13,294 bases of DNA from CAJCIY01 sp036379355. GTDB taxonomy: Bacteria > Actinomycetota > Actinomycetes > Mycobacteriales > CAJCIY01. The DNA is taken from positions 1 through 13,294 of the forward strand of contig DASVGV010000029.1 in assembly GCA_036379355.1 (NCBI GenBank). Direction: 5' to 3'. Under the pieces are notes generated by a model. The model did not search any database. It was not told the DNA's origin and worked only from the letters and a program-made list of their open reading frames with translations. Position numbers and translations under genes: made by a program. This document shows positions 5,955-12,469 of the stretch, piece by piece. Within the stretch, counting starts at the first letter, position 1, and each line of letters opens with the position of its first letter.

Positions 5955-5990
5955 GAGCAGATCAACGGGCGGCTCATAACTGCTTCTCAG
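5942..5990 (+). terminator. Palindrome and bulged hairpin at the end of WS/DGAT
   Basis: CTCAGCCGGCTGAG at 5942-5955 is a perfect 14-bp palindrome that spans the stop codon. Overlapping it, CTGAGAGCAG (5951-5960) pairs with CTGCTTCTCAG (5980-5990) apart from one bulged base. Either fold could end the WS/DGAT transcript. There is no T-tract, which is common for actinobacterial terminators. The two folds share bases 5951-5955 and so are mutually exclusive. Confidence 0.5.
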
Positions 5991-6063
5991 GCTCGTGTTG
6001 GCATAGCCCGCGACGGTGGCGGTTAGTCAGTTCGACACCACCCGTCATGCGAGCGAGGACGCC

Positions 6064-6525
6064 ATGAGCATCACCCTCACCCCCAGTACCAGTGCCCGCC
6101 TCGAGAGCGAGCTGACCGACCTCGTCACCGAGCGCGCGATCCGCGCCCGCGAGCCGCTGGACCACGTCGGCGACGCCGCCGACCTGGCCGAGTTCGCTGC
6201 CCGGGACATGGTCGTCGAGCAGCTCGACGAACGGATCGCCACGATCCGCGGGCTGCTCGCCGAGGCCGCCGTACCCGCACCGCGATCCGACCCGGACGGC
6301 CGGGTGGCCGAGGGCACCGTGGTCGCCCTGCGGTTCGGCCGGTCGAAGCGCACCGAGACCTTCCTCGTCGGCCACCGGCTGGAGGCTGCCGACGACGTCG
6401 AGGTCATCACGCCCTCGAGCCCCCTCGGCCGGGCGCTGCTCGGCGCGAAGCCCGGCGACAAGGTCTCGTACGGCGCGCCCCTGGGCGACGTCGACGTGAC
6501 GCTCGTCGAGGTCCGCGCGGCCTGA
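6064..6525 (+). CDS. GreA/GreB-family transcript-cleavage-like factor
   Basis: A 153-residue protein with an N-terminal helical hairpin (about 8-78) and a C-terminal FKBP-like domain (about 90-153), the layout of Gre factors, which enter the RNA polymerase secondary channel and stimulate cleavage of backtracked RNA. The start at 6064 has GAGGA 4 nt upstream; a GTG at 6016 in the same frame has no such site. At the hairpin tip VGDAADLAEFAARD lines up with the GDLxENAEYxAA of GreA, with Asp37 and Asp40 in place of the essential Asp41 and Glu44 of E. coli, so acidic metal-binding side chains are kept in altered form. The C-terminal SSPLGRALLGAKPGDKVSYGAP is the standard Gre ending. It may be a Gre factor proper, or an anti-cleavage/Rnk-like relative. 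The main greA of the organism is probably elsewhere. Confidence 0.85.
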   Translation: MSITLTPSTSARLESELTDLVTERAIRAREPLDHVGDAADLAEFAARDMVVEQLDERIATIRGLLAEAAVPAPRSDPDGRVAEGTVVALRFGRSKRTETFLVGHRLEAADDVEVITPSSPLGRALLGAKPGDKVSYGAPLGDVDVTLVEVRAA

Positions 6526-6551
6526 CGTCACCGCCGCCGGCGGGCTACCGT
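6522..6551 (+). promoter_or_regulatory. Promoter of a leaderless SDR gene
   Basis: CTGACG (6522-6527) and TACCGT (6546-6551) are spaced by 18 bp, and the ATG follows 7 nt after the -10 box. The first transcribed base would thus fall on the start codon. No Shine-Dalgarno sequence is present, which fits. The -35 hexamer overlaps the stop codon of the preceding Gre gene. A CCGCC/GGCGG pair (6531-6543) lies within the spacer. Confidence 0.6.
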
Positions 6552-6558
6552 CCGGCGG

Positions 6559-7362
6559 ATGAGCCTCCCGCCCCCCGCCCCCGACATCACGGCCGTCGTC
6601 ACCGGCGCGTCGTCCGGTATCGGCGCGGACATCGCCCGCGAGCTGGCCCGCCGCGGCTACGGCGTCACGCTGGTCGCGCGGAACGAGGAGCGACTCCGCG
6701 CCGTCGCCGACGAGCTGCCCACGCACACCGAGGTCGTCGCCTGCGACGTGGCCGAGGCCGACGCCCGTGCCGAGCTGCTGCCGGAGATCGAGCGACGCGG
6801 CCTGTCCGTCGGCGTCCTGGTGAACAACGCGGGCCTGTCGACCCTGGGCCCGGCCGCAGCCGCCGATCCCGCCGCCGAGATCAACATGGTCCGGGTCAAC
6901 TGCGAGGCCGTCGTCGACCTCACCACGCGTGCGCTGCCCGGCATGCTCGCCCGGGGCGCCGGCGGCATTCTCACGACCGCGTCGACCGCGGCCTTCCAGC
7001 CGCTGCCGGGACAGGCGGGCTACGCCGCGACCAAGGCGATGGTGCTCGCGTACGTGCAGGCGGTGCGGGCCGAGGTGGCCGGGCGGGGCGTCCACGTCAC
7101 GGCCCTGTGCCCCGGCCCCGTACGCACGGGCTTCGCGGCCGCCGCCGGGATGAGCGACCACGACTTCGAGGGGAGCCTGCCGGGCTTCATGTTCGTCGAG
7201 TCACCGGCGGTCGCCCGGGCCGGGGTGGACGGCCTGGCCCGCGACCGCGGCGTCGTGATCCCGGGCGTCGCGAACGCGGTCGGCGCGCGGCTCGCCGCCT
7301 ATACGCCGCGGCGCCTTCTGCTGCCGCTGCTCGCCCGGCAGCATCCCGCGCTGCCGGGCTGA
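6559..7362 (+). CDS. Short-chain dehydrogenase/reductase (leaderless)
   Basis: A complete 267-residue classical SDR of the type often annotated as ketoacyl reductase (DltE/YqjQ-like). In order: a TGASSGIG cofactor loop near residue 15, a VARNEERL stretch after beta-2 where Arg favours NADPH, CDVAEAD, the NNAGLSTLGP motif, the catalytic region TTASTAAFQPLPGQAGYAATKAM with Ser, Tyr and Lys intact, and CPGPVRTGF. The C-terminus ends with a basic/hydrophobic helix, TPRRLLLPLLARQHPALPG, which may touch the membrane as in lipid-acting reductases. Substrate is unknown; the nearby lipid genes make an acyl or alcohol substrate plausible. It appears to be transcribed from its own promoter without a leader. 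Its stop lies 10 bp from the stop of the convergent secreted-protein gene. Confidence 0.94.
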   Translation: MSLPPPAPDITAVVTGASSGIGADIARELARRGYGVTLVARNEERLRAVADELPTHTEVVACDVAEADARAELLPEIERRGLSVGVLVNNAGLSTLGPAAAADPAAEINMVRVNCEAVVDLTTRALPGMLARGAGGILTTASTAAFQPLPGQAGYAATKAMVLAYVQAVRAEVAGRGVHVTALCPGPVRTGFAAAAGMSDHDFEGSLPGFMFVESPAVARAGVDGLARDRGVVIPGVANAVGARLAAYTPRRLLLPLLARQHPALPG

Positions 7363-7376
7363 GCGGCAGGGCTCAG
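7351..7376. terminator. Compact bidirectional terminator-like hairpins between converging genes
   Basis: CTGCCG (7351-7356) pairs with CGGCAG (7364-7369), and CTGAG (7359-7363) with CTCAG (7372-7376). They span the 10-bp gap and both stop codons of the SDR and the DUF5666-like gene. The two folds exclude each other, so each strand could use one. Confidence 0.45.
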
Positions 7377-7852
7377 GACGTCGTCGACGGCGGTCCGGCG
7401 TCGACGATCTGGGTCGCCGTGAGGCTGGAGCCCGAGCCCGTACCGAGGACGCCGACGACGTCATCGTTGTGCACGGTCGAGAACGGCACGACCTTCTTCA
7501 GGTCGCCCTTGTCCCGCACCTTGGTCTTCGACGTGACGGCGAACGTCTCGGACGTGCCGTCGGCGGCCTTCACCGTGATCGACGACGTCCCGACCGTCGC
7601 GGTGCCGCGGATCGCGTCGTGGGTGACGAAGTGCCCGTCCTTGCCGGTCACCCAGGTCGCCTGCACCGTGCGGCGCATCGTGGCGGCGATCCGATGCTTG
7701 GCCTTGGTGTGGCCCGAATGCGTCGCCGGCGTGGAGGACGTCGTCGACGGAGTCGGCGAGGGGCTGTTGCTGCCGGTGGCGGCGAGCGCCGTCCCGCCGG
7801 CGCCGAGGATCGCCGCCCCCACGGCGCCGCTGATGAGGACCTTCTTCCACAT
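7373..7852 (-). CDS. Small secreted DUF5666-like protein
   Basis: A 159-residue exported protein with a clear start: ATG at 7852 and AAGGAGAC upstream (7861-7868). MWKKVLISGAVGAAILGAGG is a signal peptide core with a likely cleavage after TALA (about residue 24). A Ser/Pro/Thr-rich linker follows (about 27-46), then a basic stretch (HTKAKHRIAATMRR), then a beta-rich domain with GTATVGTSSITVKAADGT, TFAVTSKTKVR and DDVVGVLGTGSGSSLTATQIVDAG. This is the small beta-barrel pattern of DUF5666, found in many actinobacterial envelope proteins; molecular function is unknown. There is no lipobox cysteine or C-terminal anchor, so it should be released or held non-covalently. It lies 75 bp behind the histidine kinase gene in the same direction and may be in one operon with the two-component system, or its output gene. 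Confidence 0.85.
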   Translation of the reverse strand: MWKKVLISGAVGAAILGAGGTALAATGSNSPSPTPSTTSSTPATHSGHTKAKHRIAATMRRTVQATWVTGKDGHFVTHDAIRGTATVGTSSITVKAADGTSETFAVTSKTKVRDKGDLKKVVPFSTVHNDDVVGVLGTGSGSSLTATQIVDAGPPSTTS

Positions 7853-7879
7853 GACTGTCAGTCTCCTTCGTCGCTGGTA

Positions 7880-7894
7880 CGAGATCGACTCTCG
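7880..7894. repeat. Short perfect hairpin between kinase gene and secreted-protein gene
   Basis: CGAGA (7880-7884) and TCTCG (7890-7894) flank TCGAC in the 75-bp gap upstream of the DUF5666-like gene. It could be a response-regulator site, an mRNA-processing hairpin or chance. No decisive promoter was seen in the gap. Confidence 0.25.
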
Positions 7895-7927
7895 CCCGCG
7901 CCGGTTCGGTCCCGGCCAACGCTGTGT

Positions 7928-9280
7928 TCAGGTCGTGTACGGATGTGCCGGGATGGTCACCGTGAACCGGGCCCCGCCCTCTGCCGCGTGGCCCGCCTCG
8001 ACCCGCGCGCCCATCCGCTCGCACAGCCGGGCGACGATGGCCAGGCCCAGCCCGGTGCCCACCTGGCGCACGCCGCGGTAGCGGTCGTACAGCGCGGACC
8101 GGTCGAACGCGACACGCAGGTCGTCGTCGGTGAGGCCCGGCCCTCCGTCGCGGACCTCGAGCACGACGTCGTCCGCGCTGCGCCGCGCGGAGATCACGAT
8201 CGGTCGCCCCGCGGGCGTGACCCGCAACGCGTTCTCGAGCAACCCGTCGAGCACCTGCCGCAGCCGCCCGGGGTCGGCGTTGACGATCAGACCCGCGGCT
8301 TCCCGCTCGACCGAGAACTCCACGCCCGCCGCCGCGCAGCGGTCGGCCCAGACGGTGCCGGCGGCGAGCAGCAGGTCGTCGACGTCGACGGGCACCGACT
8401 CCACCCGCAGGTCCTGCGCCTCCAACCGGGCCAGGTCGAGCAGGTCCGCGACGAGGCGATCCAGGCGGCGCGCCTCGCCGGTCATGACGCCGCCTACGTG
8501 CGCCACCTCGGCGGCCGGGACGACCCCGTCGGCGAGGGACTCGGCGTACCCGGTGATCGCGGTCAACGGCGTACGCAGGTCGTGGCTGACCGACAGCAGG
8601 AACTCGCGCTGCCGCGCCTCGGAGGCGGCGAGGTGGCCGGCCAGCGTGTTCACCGCGGCGGCGACCTCCGCAACCTCGGCCGGTCCCTCGGGGGCGACGG
8701 ACACGGCGCGGTCGCCGGACGCGAGCGCGTGCGCGGCTGACGCCGTCTTGCGCAGCGGCCGGGCGAGCCGGCGTGCGACGAGCACGCCGAGGACGAGCGC
8801 CACGGCGACGGCGATCGCGAGCGCCACCAGGAGCCGGCGAAGCACCCGCTCGGTGACGGCCTGGGCGTCGGCCCTCCGCTGGATCACGAAGATCCCGCCG
8901 GACGTGGTCGGCCGCGCCTCGACCAGGACGTCGGAGCCGTCGACGTGGTGCTCGGTGGACACCGGCCGGCCGGCCAGCACCGCCCGGATGTCGGCCGGGG
9001 TCAGCGCGTCGCGCGCCAGCTTCGTGCTGGCCACCACCTTCCCGTCCGGGCCGATCGTGCCGCCACTGACCTTGATCGCACGCAGGGCGAGCCGGTTGCG
9101 TACCGGGCCCTGGCCGTCGGCGGCGACTGCGGTCGCGACCCGGGCGAGCGTCGCGCGGGCGCCGCTGTTGTCCGATCGGCGGATCAGGCCGAAGGCCAGG
9201 ACGCCGCCGATCACCGCCGTGATGACGGCGATCGCGGCGGCGAGCAGCGCGATGCGGATCGTCAGCGACCCGCGCTTCAC
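7928..9280 (-). CDS. Membrane sensor histidine kinase
   Basis: A 450-residue class I (HisKA) kinase from a GTG start at 9280 that overlaps the regulator's TGA as GTGA; the open frame further upstream lies inside the regulator gene. Layout: membrane helix about 7-32, extracytoplasmic sensor about 35-145, second membrane helix about 148-169, a HAMP-like linker 170-222, HisKA with SVSHDLRTPLTAITGYAES (phosphoacceptor His233), then HATPase_c with the N box around Asn350, a DGGPG box (378-382) and GTGLGL (408-413). All catalytic boxes are present. The sensor is small and of no recognised type (VSGGTIGPDGKVVASTKLAR, EARPTTSGGIFVIQRR), similar in size to double-Cache/sCache-like folds. It should autophosphorylate and pass phosphate to the coupled regulator. 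The extracytoplasmic signal is unknown. Confidence 0.95.
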   Translation of the reverse strand: MKRGSLTIRIALLAAAIAVITAVIGGVLAFGLIRRSDNSGARATLARVATAVAADGQGPVRNRLALRAIKVSGGTIGPDGKVVASTKLARDALTPADIRAVLAGRPVSTEHHVDGSDVLVEARPTTSGGIFVIQRRADAQAVTERVLRRLLVALAIAVAVALVLGVLVARRLARPLRKTASAAHALASGDRAVSVAPEGPAEVAEVAAAVNTLAGHLAASEARQREFLLSVSHDLRTPLTAITGYAESLADGVVPAAEVAHVGGVMTGEARRLDRLVADLLDLARLEAQDLRVESVPVDVDDLLLAAGTVWADRCAAAGVEFSVEREAAGLIVNADPGRLRQVLDGLLENALRVTPAGRPIVISARRSADDVVLEVRDGGPGLTDDDLRVAFDRSALYDRYRGVRQVGTGLGLAIVARLCERMGARVEAGHAAEGGARFTVTIPAHPYTT

Positions 9281-9957
9281 GGGCCCTCGCGTTCGGCCGC
9301 GTACCCGACGCCGCGGACGGTACGGATCGGGCTGGCCGCGCCGAGCTTGGCCCGCAGCTGGGCGACGTGGACGTCGACGGTCCGAGTGCCCGCGGCTGCG
9401 TGATAGCCCCACACCTCCGACAGCAGCTGCTCGCGGCTGAACACCCGGCCGGGACGTGCCAGCAGGTGCGCCAGCAGGTCGAACTCGGTGACCGTCAGGT
9501 GCACCTCGTGCCCGGCCGCGTACACCCGTCGGGTCGCGGGCTCGACGCGGACGTCGCCCGCGACCAGCACCTCGTCGGCCGCCACGGCCCCTCGGCGCAG
9601 CACGCCGTTCACCCGAGCCACCAGCTCCCGCGGCGAGAACGGCTTGGTCACGTAGTCGTCCGCGCCGAGCTCGAGCCCGACCACCCGGTCGACCTCGTCG
9701 TCCCGGGCGGTGACGAAGAGCAGCGGCGTCCAGTCACCCTCGGCGCGGAGGCGGCGGCAGACCTCGATGCCGTCCATCGACGGCAGCCCGACGTCCAGGA
9801 CGACGGCGGCCGGCCGGCGGCTGCGGACGACGTCGAGCGCCACGGCCCCGTCACCGACGACCTCGACCCGATAGCCCGCTCGCTCGAGGTACATCCGCAT
9901 GACGTCCGCGATCGCGTTCTCGTCCTCGACCACGAGCACCAGCCCGCGGGATTCCAT
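9277..9957 (-). CDS. OmpR/PhoB-family response regulator
   Basis: A 226-residue two-domain regulator. The receiver domain (5-118) has the acidic pocket VEDE (10-13), the phosphoacceptor Asp55 in VVLDVGLPSMDG, Thr83, and Lys105 in DDYVTKPFSPREL. The C-terminal winged helix (about 128-222) carries RRVYAAGHEVHLTVTEFDLL, GRVFSREQLLSEVWGY and the recognition helix TRTVDVHVAQLRAKLG, ending with RTVRGVGYAAE. I prefer ATG 9957 to GTG 9963, because TACAGT (9966-9971) lies 8 nt before the ATG and no ribosome-binding site is seen, which fits a leaderless message. Translation is coupled to the kinase by a 4-nt overlap. The divergent ceramidase gene begins 65 bp away, so this regulator could bind there too. 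Confidence 0.95.
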   Translation of the reverse strand: MESRGLVLVVEDENAIADVMRMYLERAGYRVEVVGDGAVALDVVRSRRPAAVVLDVGLPSMDGIEVCRRLRAEGDWTPLLFVTARDDEVDRVVGLELGADDYVTKPFSPRELVARVNGVLRRGAVAADEVLVAGDVRVEPATRRVYAAGHEVHLTVTEFDLLAHLLARPGRVFSREQLLSEVWGYHAAAGTRTVDVHVAQLRAKLGAASPIRTVRGVGYAAEREGP

Positions 9958-9965
9958 GAGCACTG

Positions 9966-9971
9966 ACTGTA
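9966..9971 (-). promoter_or_regulatory. -10 box of the two-component operon
   Basis: TACAGT on the minus strand ends 8 nt before ATG 9957, so the message would begin at or next to the start codon. The -35 region is GC-only and does not match the consensus, suggesting dependence on an activator, possibly the regulator itself. Confidence 0.45.
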
Positions 9972-10008
9972 CGAGCAGCGCGGCCCCCGCGGATCGTGCC
10001 GCACTGGC

Positions 10009-10014
10009 TACGGT
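10009..10014 (+). promoter_or_regulatory. -10 box of the ceramidase operon
   Basis: TACGGT ends 8 nt before ATG 10023. No Shine-Dalgarno sequence lies between, so a leaderless transcript is likely. The two divergent -10 boxes (9966-9971 and 10009-10014) are 37 bp apart, so RNA polymerase binding on one side should affect the other. Confidence 0.5.
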
Positions 10015-10022
10015 GCGGTCTC

Positions 10023-11933
10023 ATGGACGTGGGCCGCGGCATCGCCGACATCACGGGCGAGGTGGCCGACGTCGGGCTCATGGGGTACGGCCGCGCCGAC
10101 CAGCAGGCGGCCGGGCTGCACACCCGCCTGCGGGCTCGCGCGTTCGTCCTGGCCGACGGGTCGACCCGGCTGCTGCTGGTCGTCTGCGACCTGCCGCTGG
10201 TGTTCGACAGCGTCTACCGGGCGGTGCTGCGCCGCCTGCGCTCGTCGTACGAGGGCACGTACTCCGAGGCGAACACGCTCGTGACCGGGACGCACACCCA
10301 CTGCGGACCCGGCGGGTACTCGCACCACCGGCTCTACAACATCACGACGCACGGCTTCCACCCGACGACGTTCGAGGCGATCGTCGACGGCATCGCCGAG
10401 GCCGTCGCCCGTGCGCACGCCGACCTGGCGCCCACCGAGGTGGGGCTCGCGCGCGGTGAGCTGCACGATGCGAACGTCAACCGGTCGCGCGAGTCGTTCG
10501 AGCGAAACCCCCTGCCGGACAAGGAGTTCTTTCCGGACGCGATCGACCCGCAGACGACCGTTCTGGCCTTCCGTCGCGGCGGGCGGCTCGTGGGGGCCAT
10601 CGACTTCTTCGCCACCCATGGCACGTCCATGACCGGTGACAACCGGCTGGTCAGCGCCGACAACAAGGGCTACGCCGGGTGGTACGCCGAGCGGGTCGCC
10701 GGCGGCGTCGACTACCTGGCGCCGACGCCCGGCGACGTGGTGTTCGCGTTCGCTAACACCAACGCCGGTGACATGTCGCCCAACCTGCGGGGGGCGCCCG
10801 GGCTCGGGCCCACCGACGACGACGTCGCCAACACGCGCATCATCGGCCGCCGGCAGTACGACGCCGCCGCCGCGTTGCTCGACGCGACCGACCCGCTCGA
10901 CGGGCCGCTCGACCACCGGCACGCGCACGTCGACCTGGGCCACGTCTCGGTGGCCGCCGAGTTCACGCCCGACGGCCGGCCACACCGCACCTGGCCGGCC
11001 ACCGGCGGCGCGGGATCGCTCGCCGGCGCCGGGTTCGACGGGCCCGCGTTCGGCTTCCACGAGGGCCGGAACCCGATCCCGGACCTGCTGTCGCGGCAGA
11101 TCGCGTACCGCCTGTTCCCGGCCCTGCGCGACGCGCAGGCACCGAAGGGCATCGCGCTGCCGTCGTCGCTGAACCGGCGGCTCGGCTTCGTGCAGGAGCG
11201 GGTTCCCGTGCAGCTGCTGCGGATCGGCCGGCTCTACCTCGTCGGCATGCCGTGCGAGGTGACGATCGTGGCCGGTCTCCGGCTGCGCCGCGCGGTCGCC
11301 GCGGCCGTCGGGGCGGACGTCCTCGACGTGCTCGTCGTCGGGTACTCGAACGCCTACGCGCACTACGTGACGACGCCCGAGGAGTACGACGTCCAGCGGT
11401 ACGAGGGCGGCAGCACGCTGTTCGGGCGGTGGGAGCTGCCCGCGTTCGTCCAGACGGTGACCGGTCTGGCGCGGGCGATGGCCGACGGGGTGCCCGTGCT
11501 GCCCGGCCCGCCCCCGCCTGCGACGGCACCGGGCAGGTCCGGCGAGCGACTCGTCCCCGACGAGCCGCTGCCCGGCCACGAGCTCGGTGGCGTCGTGGTG
11601 GCACCCGACCCCTCGTACCACGCCGGTGCGACGGTGCTCGTCGTGCTCACCGGCACCTCACCGAACAACGACCTGCACCGCGGCCACACGCACTGGGAGG
11701 TGCAGCAGCGGCAGGACAGCGGCTGGACGCGCGTGGCCGACGACGGTGACTGGTCGACCCGCCTGTGGTGGGCGCGCGCCGGCGAGGCTGCGAGCCGGGT
11801 GACGCTCACGTGGGAGACGCCGCCGGACGCCTGCGGCCGGTTCCGCTTCGTCTACCACGGCGCCCGCCGCCTGGCCGGTGGCCGCGTCGAGCCCGTCACC
11901 GTCGCGACCCGTTCGTTCACGGTGTCGGGCTGA
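10023..11933 (+). CDS. Neutral/alkaline ceramidase-family amidohydrolase, no signal peptide
   Basis: A 636-residue member of the neutral ceramidase family, zinc enzymes that cleave the amide bond of N-acylsphingosine to a fatty acid and a sphingoid base. Family landmarks: MDVGRGIADITGEVADVGLMGYG at the N-terminus, the GTHTHCGPGG zinc motif (His91, His93), FATHGTSM (His199), the nucleophile motif NTNAGDMSPN with Ser252, MPCEVT (Glu412), and NAYAHYVTTPEEYDVQRYEGG (443 on) with the Tyr zinc ligand. The C-terminal immunoglobulin-like domain (about 490-636) is present. Known bacterial ceramidases carry a signal peptide; this one starts directly at the catalytic fold, so it is probably cytoplasmic, and its substrate may be a cell-made N-acyl lipid instead of host ceramide. 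An upstream in-frame GTG (9996) adds only nine residues and no signal sequence. It is followed, with 1-bp overlap, by a flavodoxin-fold gene. Confidence 0.95.
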   Translation: MDVGRGIADITGEVADVGLMGYGRADQQAAGLHTRLRARAFVLADGSTRLLLVVCDLPLVFDSVYRAVLRRLRSSYEGTYSEANTLVTGTHTHCGPGGYSHHRLYNITTHGFHPTTFEAIVDGIAEAVARAHADLAPTEVGLARGELHDANVNRSRESFERNPLPDKEFFPDAIDPQTTVLAFRRGGRLVGAIDFFATHGTSMTGDNRLVSADNKGYAGWYAERVAGGVDYLAPTPGDVVFAFANTNAGDMSPNLRGAPGLGPTDDDVANTRIIGRRQYDAAAALLDATDPLDGPLDHRHAHVDLGHVSVAAEFTPDGRPHRTWPATGGAGSLAGAGFDGPAFGFHEGRNPIPDLLSRQIAYRLFPALRDAQAPKGIALPSSLNRRLGFVQERVPVQLLRIGRLYLVGMPCEVTIVAGLRLRRAVAAAVGADVLDVLVVGYSNAYAHYVTTPEEYDVQRYEGGSTLFGRWELPAFVQTVTGLARAMADGVPVLPGPPPPATAPGRSGERLVPDEPLPGHELGGVVVAPDPSYHAGATVLVVLTGTSPNNDLHRGHTHWEVQQRQDSGWTRVADDGDWSTRLWWARAGEAASRVTLTWETPPDACGRFRFVYHGARRLAGGRVEPVTVATRSFTVSG

Positions 11934-12379
11934 TGTCCCGCCTCCTCCTCGTCCACCACACCCCGTCGCCGGCTCTCCAGGAGCTGTTCGAGGCGGCGCT
12001 CGCCGGCACGAAGGCCGAGGGCATCGAGGGGGTCGAGGTGCAGGTCCGCCCGGCGCTGACCTGCTCGCCGGTCGAGGTGCTCGAGTGTGACGGCATCGTG
12101 CTCGGCACGCCCGCCAACATCGGGTACATGTCGGGGGCGCTCAAGCACTTCTTCGACCAGTGCTACTACCCGGTGCTCGAGGCGAAGAGGGGCATCCCGT
12201 ACGGCCTGTACGTGCACGGGAACCTCGGCGTCGAGGGAGCTGTCGGCGCGGTCGAGAAGATCGCCGGCGGGCTCGGCTGGACCAAGGCGGCCGACGTCGT
12301 CACGGTGACGGGTCAGCCGTCGAAGGACGACCGTGACGCCGTCTGGAACCTCGCCGCCACCGTGGCCGCCTCCCTCTGA
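11933..12379 (+). CDS. Flavodoxin-fold NAD(P)H/FMN-dependent oxidoreductase-like protein
   Basis: A 148-residue protein whose ATG shares its A with the ceramidase stop (TGATG), so it should be translated by coupling. The chain begins MSRLLLVHHTPSPALQELFEAA, the first strand and phosphate-loop region of the flavodoxin fold. It continues with CDGIVLGTPANIGYMSGALKHFFDQCYY, the FMN-contacting loop typical of flavodoxin/NADPH-dependent FMN reductases, then YGLYVHGN. The N-terminal phosphate loop reads HHTPSPALQEL rather than the usual SxTGNT, so binding may be altered. No redox partner or quinone reductase gene is next to it. It is probably a small flavoprotein in the ceramidase operon; its electron partner and role there are unknown. 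Confidence 0.85.
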   Translation: MSRLLLVHHTPSPALQELFEAALAGTKAEGIEGVEVQVRPALTCSPVEVLECDGIVLGTPANIGYMSGALKHFFDQCYYPVLEAKRGIPYGLYVHGNLGVEGAVGAVEKIAGGLGWTKAADVVTVTGQPSKDDRDAVWNLAATVAASL

Positions 12380-12413
12380 CCCCGGCCCCGGACCGCGGCG
12401 CGCGGGCGGCTCC

Positions 12414-12419
12414 TAGAGT
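12414..12419 (+). promoter_or_regulatory. Possible -10 box upstream of acyl-CoA synthetase
   Basis: TAGAGT matches the TANNNT pattern in an otherwise GC-rich 90-bp gap. It would give a leader of about 45 nt before ATG 12470, which has its own CGGAGG site. The -35 position has no good match. The gene may instead be read through from the ceramidase operon. Confidence 0.35.
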
Positions 12420-12469
12420 GGACGCGCGCCCGGCACGCGGCCGGGCCGCCGTGTCCCGGAGGTCGCCCG

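Noticed and set aside
4385..6067. Plus-strand open frame of 560 codons in another frame of the WS/DGAT gene
   Set aside because: The Arg/Ala/Pro-rich product shows no family motif, whereas the frame from 4431 has all WS/DGAT landmarks.
5974..7161. Minus-strand open frame of 395 codons opposite the Gre and SDR genes
   Set aside because: The composition is low-complexity Gly/Arg/Asp, and two clear plus-strand genes with catalytic motifs occupy the same DNA.
7107..9440. Several overlapping plus-strand open frames opposite the secreted-protein, kinase and regulator genes
   Set aside because: They carry no recognisable domain, while the minus strand shows a signal peptide, HisKA/HATPase boxes and receiver/winged-helix motifs.
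10008..11621. Long minus-strand open frame of 537 codons opposite the ceramidase gene
   Set aside because: The translation is rich in Arg, Gly, Val and Glu without domain motifs, and it mirrors a well-supported gene. High-GC codon bias routinely opens such antisense frames.
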